Assembly (NCBI GenBank): GCA_028282845.1
Contig: JANQGY010000005.1
Location: forward strand, 1-64,000
Length of the DNA stretch: 64,000 bases
Reading direction: 5' to 3'
Source: a bacterium
GTDB lineage: Bacteria; Fidelibacterota; Marinisomatia; Marinisomatales; JAHJCW01
Shown: positions 44,708 to 53,271 of the stretch, piece after piece
How the letters are laid out: the number at the start of each line of letters is the position of its first letter
Position numbering within the stretch: position 1 is the first letter of the stretch
The notes under the pieces: generated by a model
Seen by the model: only the letters and a program-made list of their open reading frames with translations
Database searches by the model: none
What the model was told of the DNA's origin: nothing
Translations under genes and position numbers: made by a program

Positions 44708-47533
44708 TTATTCCAAGGGTTTCCCTGTTTTGCCCACTGAGCCGGCAGCAACAAACACCAATTTGTCTATATCAATATATTCTTTGATGGCGGAGTTAAC
44801 CTGTTCTAACGTTAATTCATTTATTATTCCCGGATATTGATCAAGATATTCATTAGGATGGCCGCGTTCGGCATTCGACAATATTTGCGATGCCAGTCCC
44901 CTTGTAGTTGCCAAACCGACCTTGTAAGAACCGGTAATGGTTGTTTTCTTTGCTTCGAGCTCAGCTACGGTTATGCCCTCGGTCGACCATTTCTCCAATT
45001 GCTCAAGTGACGCCTCATATCCGGTTTGTAGTAATTGTGGTGCAAAACTCGACCAAATCGTCCAAAAGCCGTCATTCCCGTTTTCTGCACCTTGAATCTG
45101 TGAATAAATACCATAGGTTAAACCCTGTTCGTCCCTAACTGTCTGCATTAGTCGCGCTGAAAAATTCCCACCTAAAATATATGTGCCAATCATAAGTGGA
45201 TAGTAATCTTTGTGGTCCCTGTCTATTCCTATCGGTAAACCGATATAAACATCGGCACTGGTTTTATCTTTAATGGTGACATATTTTTTTGTTGCTGTAA
45301 CATCATTGGCTTGCATCGTATTTACCCACTTACTCAGGGGTGATGTTTTCCAACCCTTAAAGACCTTTTCTACCTCGCGACTGAAATATTCACCGTCAAC
45401 ATCGCCAACGGCAGTCATTATCATATTGCCTAATCCATAATATGTTTTATGGAAATTTCTCAAACTTGCCGGATCAATTTTTTCAATCATTTCAATCCGC
45501 TCATCAATTGGGTAACGATAATTAGGATGGTCTTTAGGATACAATTCCCGGATAAATTCGCCACCGGCCATCTTGCCGGTATTCTTCTTGTCTCGTTTTA
45601 AGTTGCCTTTCAGGCGTGTCTTGAGTGTGCTCAAATCCTCCTTATTGAAAGCCGGTTCTCTTAGCTGTTCGGCAAGCAGGTCAAGCACTAAAGGAATATC
45701 ATCTTTCAGACATTTTATTGAAAATCTGACATGCTGCTGACCGCTTGAAAAACTCATTGTCGCGCCGACCGATTCTAACCTATCGGCTATTTCAAACTTC
45801 GACTTACTGCGGGTTCCTTTGTCAAGCATCGCCGCCGTAAGATCGGCTATCATGCGGTTGGCTTGCGGGCTAAAGACATCACCGCCTAAAATACTGCCGC
45901 GAATGGTAACCACATCCTGAACACTGGTTTTCATTGTTAATAGGCGCAACCCCTTAACGGGCTCAAATTCAACTATATTATCCGCGATATTAGCCCCTGA
46001 ATGCTGACGGTTGTCCATTGCATCGTCAGATTCTCTTGAAAAATTATAAAATTGATTAGCACGATTCTTCTGTGGCGGCATTATTCCACCTCCGCCTGAA
46101 CCTTTTATTGGGACAAAATGACCGGTAGTGCTTTTATCTTCAATTAGATATTTTTTGGTAATCTCCTGAACATCCTCTTTTGTAACGGTATTTGTTTTTT
46201 CTAAAAACTTCGCATAGTTTGTCCAATCACCGATTGCTATCGCCTCGTTTAATACCGATGCTACGGAAAAGGAGCCATCTCTAACATAAGCTAATTGTGC
46301 CTTGGTTTGTCCTTTGGCGCGCGCCAATTCCTGATCGGTTATACCGTTGGTTTTGATCAGTTCATATTCATCAAGGATTATCTTTTCTACTTCTTCATGT
46401 TTGGTTTCAGGCGTTAAGAAAGCATACGTTATAAAAAGGCCACTGTCCTTAAAGGGATAATCCCACATAAAGAGGCTTGTGGCCAAGCCTTTATCTACAA
46501 GCTTTTTATATAATCTACTGGATTTACCCTCCCCCAAAATTCGCGCAAGAACCTGAAGTGTAAAGTAATCCTCATTTAATCCTTCCGGTGTTTTATGCGC
46601 AATGCCGACAATTCCGGTTTCCCCCGATCGTTTTACGATTAGTCTTCTTGCGCCTTCCTGTTCCGGCTCGGTTGTGTACATTTCCGGTATCGGGTTCGGT
46701 GACTTTGGTATTGAACCATATTCATCTAATATTTTTTGTAACGTTTCTTCTTTTTCAAAATCTCCTATTACCGTTACCGTGGCGTTATTGGGCCAGTAAT
46801 ATATATCATAAAATTGTTTCAGGCGCTCTGTGGATACTCCTTCAATATCTGATCGCCAGCCAATTGTTGAGTGATGATAGGGATGGGCTTGGTAGGCTGT
46901 GGCCCATATATTTTTATTCAATGCGCTAAACGGGTCGTTTTCACCCTGCTCAAATTCATTCCGGACAACAGTCATTTCTGGCTGTCGGTCTTCATCTTTT
47001 AACAAAAGGTTCCTCATTCTATCCGCTTCAATTTCAATTACTTTGTTTAAATGCTCACTTGGCAGAAGCGCATAATAGTTGGTTCGGTCGTTCCAGGTTG
47101 TTGCATTGATTTGAGCACCGATGCTCTGCAAGATACTCGTGATGTCATTTCCATTCTCTTTGTTATACTTTGTTGTTCCTTTAAACATCATGTGTTCAAG
47201 TAGGTGCGTTGAGCCGGTATGCCCCACGGCTTCATTCCGGGAACCGACATGATAGGTAACCATGAATGTCGCCACCGGCGCGGAATGATCCTCTAATAAA
47301 AGGATTGTCAGATCATTCAAAGTACAGCGATATTCTTCGATTCCGCCTGATTCCTTTATAAATTCAAATGCTGTTTCCACCGTTGGTAGTTCGGCGGTTT
47401 CTTTAATTCCCTGAACTTCTTTTGTAGTTTCCAATTCCAACTCCGTTTCTGATAATTTTTTATTTACCCTTTCAGCGCAGGATGTAATTAAAAAAGCGCC
47501 GATGGCAATTGATAAAAGACTCCTCAAATACAT
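44708..47533 (-). CDS. M16 family zinc metalloprotease lipoprotein, two-domain
   Basis: The 941-residue protein has a lipobox (LITSC, Cys 19). The inverted zinc motif HxxEH is His110-Leu-Leu-Glu113-His114 (STHLLEHMMFKG), with the downstream Glu in VVRNEFEQGEND. The second M16 half (from about residue 510, with TAMLDKGTRSKSKFEIADRL) lacks the motif, as is normal for such inactive partner domains. It probably degrades peptides in the periplasm or at the outer membrane. A GAGG ribosome site precedes the ATG. It stands alone. Confidence 0.93.
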   Translation of the reverse strand: MYLRSLLSIAIGAFLITSCAERVNKKLSETELELETTKEVQGIKETAELPTVETAFEFIKESGGIEEYRCTLNDLTILLLEDHSAPVATFMVTYHVGSRNEAVGHTGSTHLLEHMMFKGTTKYNKENGNDITSILQSIGAQINATTWNDRTNYYALLPSEHLNKVIEIEADRMRNLLLKDEDRQPEMTVVRNEFEQGENDPFSALNKNIWATAYQAHPYHHSTIGWRSDIEGVSTERLKQFYDIYYWPNNATVTVIGDFEKEETLQKILDEYGSIPKSPNPIPEMYTTEPEQEGARRLIVKRSGETGIVGIAHKTPEGLNEDYFTLQVLARILGEGKSSRLYKKLVDKGLATSLFMWDYPFKDSGLFITYAFLTPETKHEEVEKIILDEYELIKTNGITDQELARAKGQTKAQLAYVRDGSFSVASVLNEAIAIGDWTNYAKFLEKTNTVTKEDVQEITKKYLIEDKSTTGHFVPIKGSGGGGIMPPQKNRANQFYNFSRESDDAMDNRQHSGANIADNIVEFEPVKGLRLLTMKTSVQDVVTIRGSILGGDVFSPQANRMIADLTAAMLDKGTRSKSKFEIADRLESVGATMSFSSGQQHVRFSIKCLKDDIPLVLDLLAEQLREPAFNKEDLSTLKTRLKGNLKRDKKNTGKMAGGEFIRELYPKDHPNYRYPIDERIEMIEKIDPASLRNFHKTYYGLGNMIMTAVGDVDGEYFSREVEKVFKGWKTSPLSKWVNTMQANDVTATKKYVTIKDKTSADVYIGLPIGIDRDHKDYYPLMIGTYILGGNFSARLMQTVRDEQGLTYGIYSQIQGAENGNDGFWTIWSSFAPQLLQTGYEASLEQLEKWSTEGITVAELEAKKTTITGSYKVGLATTRGLASQILSNAERGHPNEYLDQYPGIINELTLEQVNSAIKEYIDIDKLVFVAAGSVGKTGKPLE

Positions 47534-47624
47534 AATAAATCCTCATTTTATTTTTAATCCGAGTTTTAAATATATTAATTAATGCTTTTTGATAGTACCT
47601 TTTAATAACAAATTTTTGAAGAGA

Positions 47625-47653
47625 TTGAATTAGTTGTTCTTTCCTTGTACTAT
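47625..47653 (+). promoter_or_regulatory. Sigma70-like promoter abutting the start codon
   Basis: TTGAAT (47625-47630), a 17-bp spacer and TACTAT (47648-47653) lie 3 nt before the ATG at 47657, with no Shine-Dalgarno sequence. This is a second instance of the leaderless-type arrangement seen at 16090-16124. Confidence 0.45.
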
Positions 47654-47656
47654 ATC

Positions 47657-48289
47657 ATGAAATTATTAATCATCGTTTTTACAATTATGTTGTTCGGTTG
47701 TTCCGACACACAAATAGCAAATAAATATACAAAAGAGGAATTGACCTATTTTTATGAAATTGCACTTGGCGCCGAATTCGGTGATGCTGTTCCGGTTATC
47801 AAAAAATGGGAAAATGACATTCGCATAAAGATAGCCGGCGGACCAACCGCTGAAGACATTAATTCAATTAACATGATAGTTAAAGATTTAAACAGCCTGC
47901 TTGGGAGTATTAATGCAAAAATTGTTGATAATAATGAAAATGTTTCTATTGCGTTTTCACCCGAATCGGAATTTCCAACTTTAGACCCTAATTATGGCTT
48001 CTTTTGGGCGCTATGGCATGATGATAATTATACCATCTACGAAGCAAGCATTCTGATCTCTTCGGCTGATATTACACAGGCGGAGCGTTCGCATCTAATT
48101 CGGGAAGAATTAACCCAAAGCTTAGGATTAATGAACGATTCCGATAAATTTGAGAACAGTATTTTCTATCAAGAATGGACAGACATCACCACTTATTCCG
48201 ATATGGATAAAGCAGTTATTGAACTGCTTTATCTGAAACAAATAAAGCCCGGCATGACCAAATCGGAGATTTCCCGGTTATTTGATTAA
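47657..48289 (+). CDS. DUF2927 family lipoprotein
   Basis: A TTG at 47645 also opens the frame, but the ATG at 47657 gives a compact signal (MKLLIIVFTIMLFGC, lipobox Cys 15). The 210-residue protein carries the DUF2927 hallmarks in order: REELTQSLGLMNDS (149-162), ENSIFY, and LLYLKQIKPGMTKSE (190-204). The EELTQ motif occupies the position of HExxH in related metallopeptidases, suggesting a zinc-free relative. The function is not known. Its stop overlaps that of the convergent small lipoprotein by 4 nt. The same motif order occurs at the end of the protein at 723-2468. Confidence 0.8.
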   Translation: MKLLIIVFTIMLFGCSDTQIANKYTKEELTYFYEIALGAEFGDAVPVIKKWENDIRIKIAGGPTAEDINSINMIVKDLNSLLGSINAKIVDNNENVSIAFSPESEFPTLDPNYGFFWALWHDDNYTIYEASILISSADITQAERSHLIREELTQSLGLMNDSDKFENSIFYQEWTDITTYSDMDKAVIELLYLKQIKPGMTKSEISRLFD

Positions 48290-48558
48290 TGTCTAATAAA
48301 AACTACTTTGATGCGGTGATTCGGTCTCTGATGCATGCTTCTATACCAACGGGTTAAGTCGTTGCGCTCGGCCCTGTTAAGCGGACCTCTATGCTGCACC
48401 CTGATAGTAATTGTCCGGCCCTGCTTTACCGGATCAACGCGCACAATACGCTGTTTATAACTGCTTACAAACACTGCCTCGCTTGGCGGAGCAACTACAC
48501 AACCCAATAGAGTAAACAGAAATACTGCAATTAGTAGTTTATTGGCTTTTTGGTTCAT
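48286..48558 (-). CDS. Small lipoprotein of unknown function
   Basis: The frame extends to 48594, but an AAGGTG site before the ATG at 48558 and a well-placed lipobox (LLGC, Cys 20) fix a 90-residue product. The mature part is short, strongly basic and rich in Arg (KQRIVRVDPVKQGRTITIRV, and ERNDLTRWYRSMHQRP). No family is recognised. It is divergent from the SDR gene 70 bp away. Confidence 0.65.
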   Translation of the reverse strand: MNQKANKLLIAVFLFTLLGCVVAPPSEAVFVSSYKQRIVRVDPVKQGRTITIRVQHRGPLNRAERNDLTRWYRSMHQRPNHRIKVVFIRH

Positions 48559-48628
48559 TTGAACACCTTTTTTAGTTAGACCCGTAACTCCCAATAAGGT
48601 TAAATTTAAAAAATCTTATGGCATTGTT

Positions 48629-49381
48629 ATGAAAGATAAAATCGTTTTAATTACCGGAGCCTCCGGAGGCATCGGGTCGGTCACAGCTGCCCAATTTGCT
48701 GAAAAGGGGGCAACGCTAATATTACATTATAACAGCAATCGCGCCAAGGCTGAAGAGTTGCAATCAAAAATCAACGGCAACGATCATATAATAGTTGGAG
48801 GGGACTTAAGAAATTCAGAATCCGCGCTACAATTAGTAAAAAGCGCGATTGACAAATTCGGTAAAATTGACATACTGATTAACAATGCCGGATTATATGC
48901 CGAGCATCCAATTGATAAAACGGATTTTACCGCATGGCAGGAGAACTGGAGAAAAATTGTTGAAACAAATTTGATCGGCCCAGCGAACCTGACCTATCTT
49001 GTTGCCAATGAAATGATTAAAACCGGAGGTGGGAAAATTATTAATATTTCATCGCGCGGTGCTTTCCGCGGCGAGCCGACCGCTCCGGCTTATGGCGCAA
49101 GCAAAGCCGGGCTTAATGCCATGGGACAATCCCTTGCTAAGGCGCTTGCCCCGCATGAAATATTTATCTACACTATCGCGCCCGGCTTTGTTGAAACAGC
49201 CATGGCGCGACCACATTTAACCGGAGAAAAGAAAAAAGAGATCATGAACCAAAGCCCGCTTGGACGCGTTGCCAAACCGGAAGAAATCGCCAATGCGGCA
49301 GTATTTTTAGCTTCTGAAAGAACCGATTTTTTGACCGGTGGTATTATTGATGTTAATGGTGCATCCTATTTAAGGTCTTGA
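48629..49381 (+). CDS. Short-chain dehydrogenase/reductase
   Basis: The 250-residue classical SDR has the NAD(P) loop TGASGGIG (10-17), NNAG and a YxxxK catalytic pair (YGASKAG), with the catalytic Ser in NISSRGAF. The end, ERTDFLTGGIIDVNGASYLR, is FabG-like. The substrate cannot be deduced. The Nudix gene starts 3 nt downstream, so the two are probably co-transcribed. Confidence 0.9.
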   Translation: MKDKIVLITGASGGIGSVTAAQFAEKGATLILHYNSNRAKAEELQSKINGNDHIIVGGDLRNSESALQLVKSAIDKFGKIDILINNAGLYAEHPIDKTDFTAWQENWRKIVETNLIGPANLTYLVANEMIKTGGGKIINISSRGAFRGEPTAPAYGASKAGLNAMGQSLAKALAPHEIFIYTIAPGFVETAMARPHLTGEKKKEIMNQSPLGRVAKPEEIANAAVFLASERTDFLTGGIIDVNGASYLRS

Positions 49382-49384
49382 TCA

Positions 49385-50038
49385 ATGGCAACAAAATCCA
49401 CTCCAAAATGGCTCGAATGGGCAAGAGAAATTCAACAGCTCTGTCAAACAGGTTTAGCGTTTAGTGAGTCGGATTATGACACTGAACGTTATAAAAGATT
49501 AACGGAAATAGCCGCCGAAATAACAGCAGGTCATACAAAGTTTAATAAACCTGAATTAATAGATATTTTTACTTCTCATCTTGGATATGCCACACCTAAA
49601 ATAGATATTCGCGCCGCAATTGTAAAAAACAGTGAAATTTTGCTCGTTCAAGAAAAGATGGACCATAAATGGGCAATGCCGGGCGGTTGGGCTGATGTTG
49701 GTGAAGCACCTTCAGCGGCCATTATCAGAGAGACTAAAGAAGAGACCTGCCTTGACATTAAGCCTGTTAAGGTTATAGGTGTTTACGATGCCAACCGCGA
49801 TGGGCGTCCCTTAGAATTTTTTCATGCTTATAAAATTGTTTTTTTATGTCGGGTAACGGGTGGGAATCTCCAAACAAGCAACGAAACAATCGCTGTAAAA
49901 TATTATTCGTTTAATAACATACCCGAGCTATCATCGGCGCGGACCAACCAAAAGCATATTGATGATATTAAAAAGGTTGTTTCCGACTCATCTTTACCAA
50001 CTGTATTTGATCAGTACCGGTTTAATATTCAAACTTAA
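49385..50038 (+). CDS. Nudix hydrolase with N-terminal helical domain
   Basis: The 217-residue protein has an N-terminal helical domain (about residues 5-65, PKWLEWAREIQQLCQTGLAF) as in Hydrolase_N/Nudix_N proteins. A Nudix fold follows, with the box GWADVGEAPSAAIIRETKEE (about 100-120). The final Gly of the box is Cys (EETCLDI), a small deviation. Relatives hydrolyse ADP-ribose or similar nucleoside diphosphates. It forms a pair with the SDR gene. Its stop overlaps that of the convergent methyltransferase by 4 nt. Confidence 0.88.
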   Translation: MATKSTPKWLEWAREIQQLCQTGLAFSESDYDTERYKRLTEIAAEITAGHTKFNKPELIDIFTSHLGYATPKIDIRAAIVKNSEILLVQEKMDHKWAMPGGWADVGEAPSAAIIRETKEETCLDIKPVKVIGVYDANRDGRPLEFFHAYKIVFLCRVTGGNLQTSNETIAVKYYSFNNIPELSSARTNQKHIDDIKKVVSDSSLPTVFDQYRFNIQT

Positions 50039-50538
50039 TTGTTTTCTTCAATATTGCCCTTCATCGCCTTCCAGGATGGAAGGAATTGTCCGGTATTTTC
50101 AATTAACTCCTGATATTTGGCGCCAAACTTCTTTAGCATTTCTGATTCTTCAAAAGTCACTATCCAGGACCAAAACAAATTAATCGGAATAACCGATATA
50201 ATCAATGTCCAGGAACGAAACACCGTTGACAAAATTCCCGTTAAAGAATATATAAAGATACTATAAATAGGGTGGCGGATATATTGATAGGGGCCTTTAG
50301 TTACTAAAATATTCCCGCGACCATGCTTACACAATTGATAATTGCTTCCAATCCATAAATATAGGGCGTCAATTGCGAACATAATAATTAGCCCCATACG
50401 TAATACCGGATGGATTGACATTGGTAGTATGTTTACAGCCTTTTCGATTGCGAGTGCGGCCATCCAAACTATTATAGAAAACAGTGTTCCAATCGGCCCA
50501 ACACCGAAAATTCTTTTAAAAGCCTCTCGATTTATCAC
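50035..50538 (-). CDS. Isoprenylcysteine methyltransferase-like membrane protein
   Basis: The 167-residue membrane protein has about four hydrophobic segments and the ICMT/PEMT signature GPYQYIRHPIYS (about 82-93), with a late EESEMLKKFGAKYQEL. Such proteins methylate lipids or small molecules with S-adenosylmethionine. It starts 4 nt inside the end of lpd, so it belongs to the pyruvate dehydrogenase operon transcript. Confidence 0.85.
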   Translation of the reverse strand: MINREAFKRIFGVGPIGTLFSIIVWMAALAIEKAVNILPMSIHPVLRMGLIIMFAIDALYLWIGSNYQLCKHGRGNILVTKGPYQYIRHPIYSIFIYSLTGILSTVFRSWTLIISVIPINLFWSWIVTFEESEMLKKFGAKYQELIENTGQFLPSWKAMKGNIEENN

Positions 50539-51962
50539 TTTTTATTTTTAGGAACGTATAAATCGGTAACCGTTCCGACAAAAACTTCTGCGGCATTGGC
50601 AAATGTTTCTGAAAGGGTGGGGTGCGGATGTATTGTTAATCCAATGTCTTCAGCATCGGCGCCCATTTCGATTGCCAGCGCCCCCTCCGATATTAAATCG
50701 CCGGCGTGCGTACCAACAATGCTCACACCGAGTACTTTTTGGGATTCCGGGTCAAACAATATTTTAGTCTTGCCCGTGGTATGTCCGGTTGCCACCGCTT
50801 TTCCGCTTGCTGTCCATGGGAATTCGGCTTTTTCATAAACAATACCTTGTTCCTGCGCTTTGTTTTCGGTCAAGCCAGCCCAAGCTACTTCCGGATTGGT
50901 AAAGATAACCGCCGGAATTGTTTTGGCATCGAATGCCGCCGGCAAACCGGCGATAACCTCCGCTGCGACCTTGCCTTCATGCGTGGCTTTGTGGGCAAGC
51001 ATCGGATTGCCGGTTATATCGCCTATGGCATATATACCGTTGATATTTGTTCTTTGCTGATTATCAACTTTTATAAAACCGGAATCAGTTAGTTCAATGC
51101 CAAGTGCTTTAATGCCCACGTTTTTCAAGTTTGGTTTACGTCCGACCGAAACCAAAACTTTTTCATATTTCTCGTAAAGCTCCTCCCCGTTGTTCTCAAT
51201 TACAACTGAAACGGTTTTGTCTTTATTGACTTTGATATCTTTAACTTTTGATTTAACTAAAATTTTTGCAAATTGCTTTTTAAGTTTGTGCTGAAGCAAT
51301 CGAATGATATCTTTATCGGCACCCGGTAAAATAGAGTCTAACATTTCAACAACGGTTACTTGTGTACCGAGTGCACTATAAACACTTGCCATTTCCAAGC
51401 CGATATAGCCACCGCCGATAACCAACATTGACTCGGGAATACTTTCCAACTGCAAGGCTTCTTTTGAAGTCATTAATGCCGGACTATCCATTGGAAGATT
51501 TGGTATTACAGCAGAACTTGATCCCGTTGCTACAATGGCATTATCAAAAGTAATTGAGTTTTTCTCTTTGCCGTTATCCACTGCCAACTCGCTAGTTGAA
51601 AGAAATTTTCCACTACCTTGAAATACTTCGACTTTGCGGGCTTTGGCCATTTGGGAAATACCTTTGTTCAGCTTGCCGACAACTTCCTCTTTCCAGGCGC
51701 GAACCTTGTCGAGATCAATTTTAGGTTTACCGAATTCTACGCCCTTTTGATTTAATCCGTCCGCTTCTTCAATTATCTGCGCAATATGCAGTAGCGCCTT
51801 GGATGGAATACATCCGCGGTTTAAACACACTCCGCCCAAATCTTTATCCCGTTCAATCAAAGCAACTTTCTTTTCTAAATCGGCGGCTCTAAATGCCGCA
51901 GCATAACCGCCTGGACCGGAGCCCAAGACGGCAACTTCAAAATGATTTTTCCTATTAGTCAT
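50535..51962 (-). CDS. lpd: Dihydrolipoyl dehydrogenase (E3)
   Basis: The 475-residue flavoprotein reoxidises the lipoyl groups of the E2 component with NAD+. It shows the FAD-binding VLGSGPGGYAAAFRAA, the redox pair Cys46/Cys51 (GGVCLNRGCIPSKALL), the NAD-binding GGGYIGLEMASVYSALG, and the catalytic HPHPTLSE near the C-terminus. It is encoded 8 nt after aceF. Confidence 0.97.
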   Translation of the reverse strand: MTNRKNHFEVAVLGSGPGGYAAAFRAADLEKKVALIERDKDLGGVCLNRGCIPSKALLHIAQIIEEADGLNQKGVEFGKPKIDLDKVRAWKEEVVGKLNKGISQMAKARKVEVFQGSGKFLSTSELAVDNGKEKNSITFDNAIVATGSSSAVIPNLPMDSPALMTSKEALQLESIPESMLVIGGGYIGLEMASVYSALGTQVTVVEMLDSILPGADKDIIRLLQHKLKKQFAKILVKSKVKDIKVNKDKTVSVVIENNGEELYEKYEKVLVSVGRKPNLKNVGIKALGIELTDSGFIKVDNQQRTNINGIYAIGDITGNPMLAHKATHEGKVAAEVIAGLPAAFDAKTIPAVIFTNPEVAWAGLTENKAQEQGIVYEKAEFPWTASGKAVATGHTTGKTKILFDPESQKVLGVSIVGTHAGDLISEGALAIEMGADAEDIGLTIHPHPTLSETFANAAEVFVGTVTDLYVPKNKK

Positions 51963-51970
51963 TACTATGC

Positions 51971-53248
51971 CTAAAATACGTTTGCATCGGACATATTTTT
52001 GATGTCCGATAATTGCATGTTCAAAAATTTCATGAAACGCGCTGCCAAAGCACCATCAATAACGCGATGGTCATAAGAAAGCGTAAGCGGTAATAATAGC
52101 TTTGCATCGAAATCCGCACCGTTAAATACCGGCTCCACTTTGGATCGTGAAACCCCGAGAATTGCCACCTCCGGTGGATTTACGATCGGCGTGAAATAGG
52201 TTCCGCCGATTCCACCCAAACTTGAAATTGTGAAGGTTCCGCCACTAAGCTCATCGGGCACCAATTTCTTCTCGCGTGCCTTTTGGCTAATCTCAGCCAG
52301 CTCGTTGGATAGTTCAAATATATTTTTCTTGTCCACGTCGCGGATAACCGGAACCATCAAGCCTTCCGGCGTATCAACGGCAATTCTAATGTGGTAATAT
52401 TTTTTTAATATTAAACCTTGACCATTCGGCGCTAAAGAACTGTTGGTATCCGGAAATTCCTGCAAGGCTTTGGTACAGGCTTTCATTATAAATGGTAAGA
52501 GCGTTATCTTGCTATTATCTTTAGAGTTTATGCTTTGCATTGAACGACGCATATCTTCCAATTCCGTAATATCAACCTTGTCAAAATTGGTGACCTGCGG
52601 AACCGTTTGCCAAGCTGATGTCATCCTTTCACCGGTTATCCGACGAATCTTATTTAGGCTAACAGTTTCAATCTCACCCCACTGTGAAAAATCGATATCC
52701 GGAATAGCTGGGGTGGGAGTTGCGGCGCGTCCGGTCAATTGACTCTTTATAAAATTTTGAACATCTTCTTTTAGGATTCTGCCCTTTTGTCCGGTTCCGG
52801 TAACAAATGACAGGTCCGCACCTAATTCACGCGCAAATCTCCTTACTGAAGGACTCGCAAATGGCGCCGTGGTTGATTTTTGAGGCGGCTCGACAGCGGG
52901 CTGTGGTTTACTTTCTTTTTTAGTCTTAGCTGCTTCTTTTTCTTCTGTTTTGGGGCTTTCTTTCTCGATCGGTTTTTCAACTCCTGCTTTCTTTTCATCT
53001 TTTTTTCCATCATTGATTTCAACCACCATTAATTTTTGTCCGGTGCTAATTTGTTCGCCTTTCTCAACAAATATATCAACAATTTTGCCGGAAATCTCAG
53101 CCGGTATCTCCATTGTAGCTTTCTCTGATTCCAAAACAAGGATTGGCGTATCTTCCGCTACCGCATCACCAATGCTTACTAAAACCTCACTCACATTGGC
53201 ACTGTCAACACCTTCACCTAAATTCGGTAACAATATATTTTTATTCAT
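51971..53248 (-). CDS. aceF: Pyruvate dehydrogenase E2 dihydrolipoyl acetyltransferase
   Basis: The frame begins at 53263, but a GGAG site before the ATG at 53248 fits best (MNKNILLPNLGEG), giving 425 residues. There is one lipoyl domain (Lys43 in VLESEKATMEIP), a Lys/Glu/Pro-rich linker, a peripheral-subunit-binding domain (SPSVRRFARELGADL), and the acetyltransferase core ending in SYDHRVIDGALAARF. A single lipoyl domain is fewer than the three in E. coli. It lies between aceE and lpd. Confidence 0.96.
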   Translation of the reverse strand: MNKNILLPNLGEGVDSANVSEVLVSIGDAVAEDTPILVLESEKATMEIPAEISGKIVDIFVEKGEQISTGQKLMVVEINDGKKDEKKAGVEKPIEKESPKTEEKEAAKTKKESKPQPAVEPPQKSTTAPFASPSVRRFARELGADLSFVTGTGQKGRILKEDVQNFIKSQLTGRAATPTPAIPDIDFSQWGEIETVSLNKIRRITGERMTSAWQTVPQVTNFDKVDITELEDMRRSMQSINSKDNSKITLLPFIMKACTKALQEFPDTNSSLAPNGQGLILKKYYHIRIAVDTPEGLMVPVIRDVDKKNIFELSNELAEISQKAREKKLVPDELSGGTFTISSLGGIGGTYFTPIVNPPEVAILGVSRSKVEPVFNGADFDAKLLLPLTLSYDHRVIDGALAARFMKFLNMQLSDIKNMSDANVF

Positions 53249-53271
53249 AGATTCTCCTGTCAACAGGTAAT

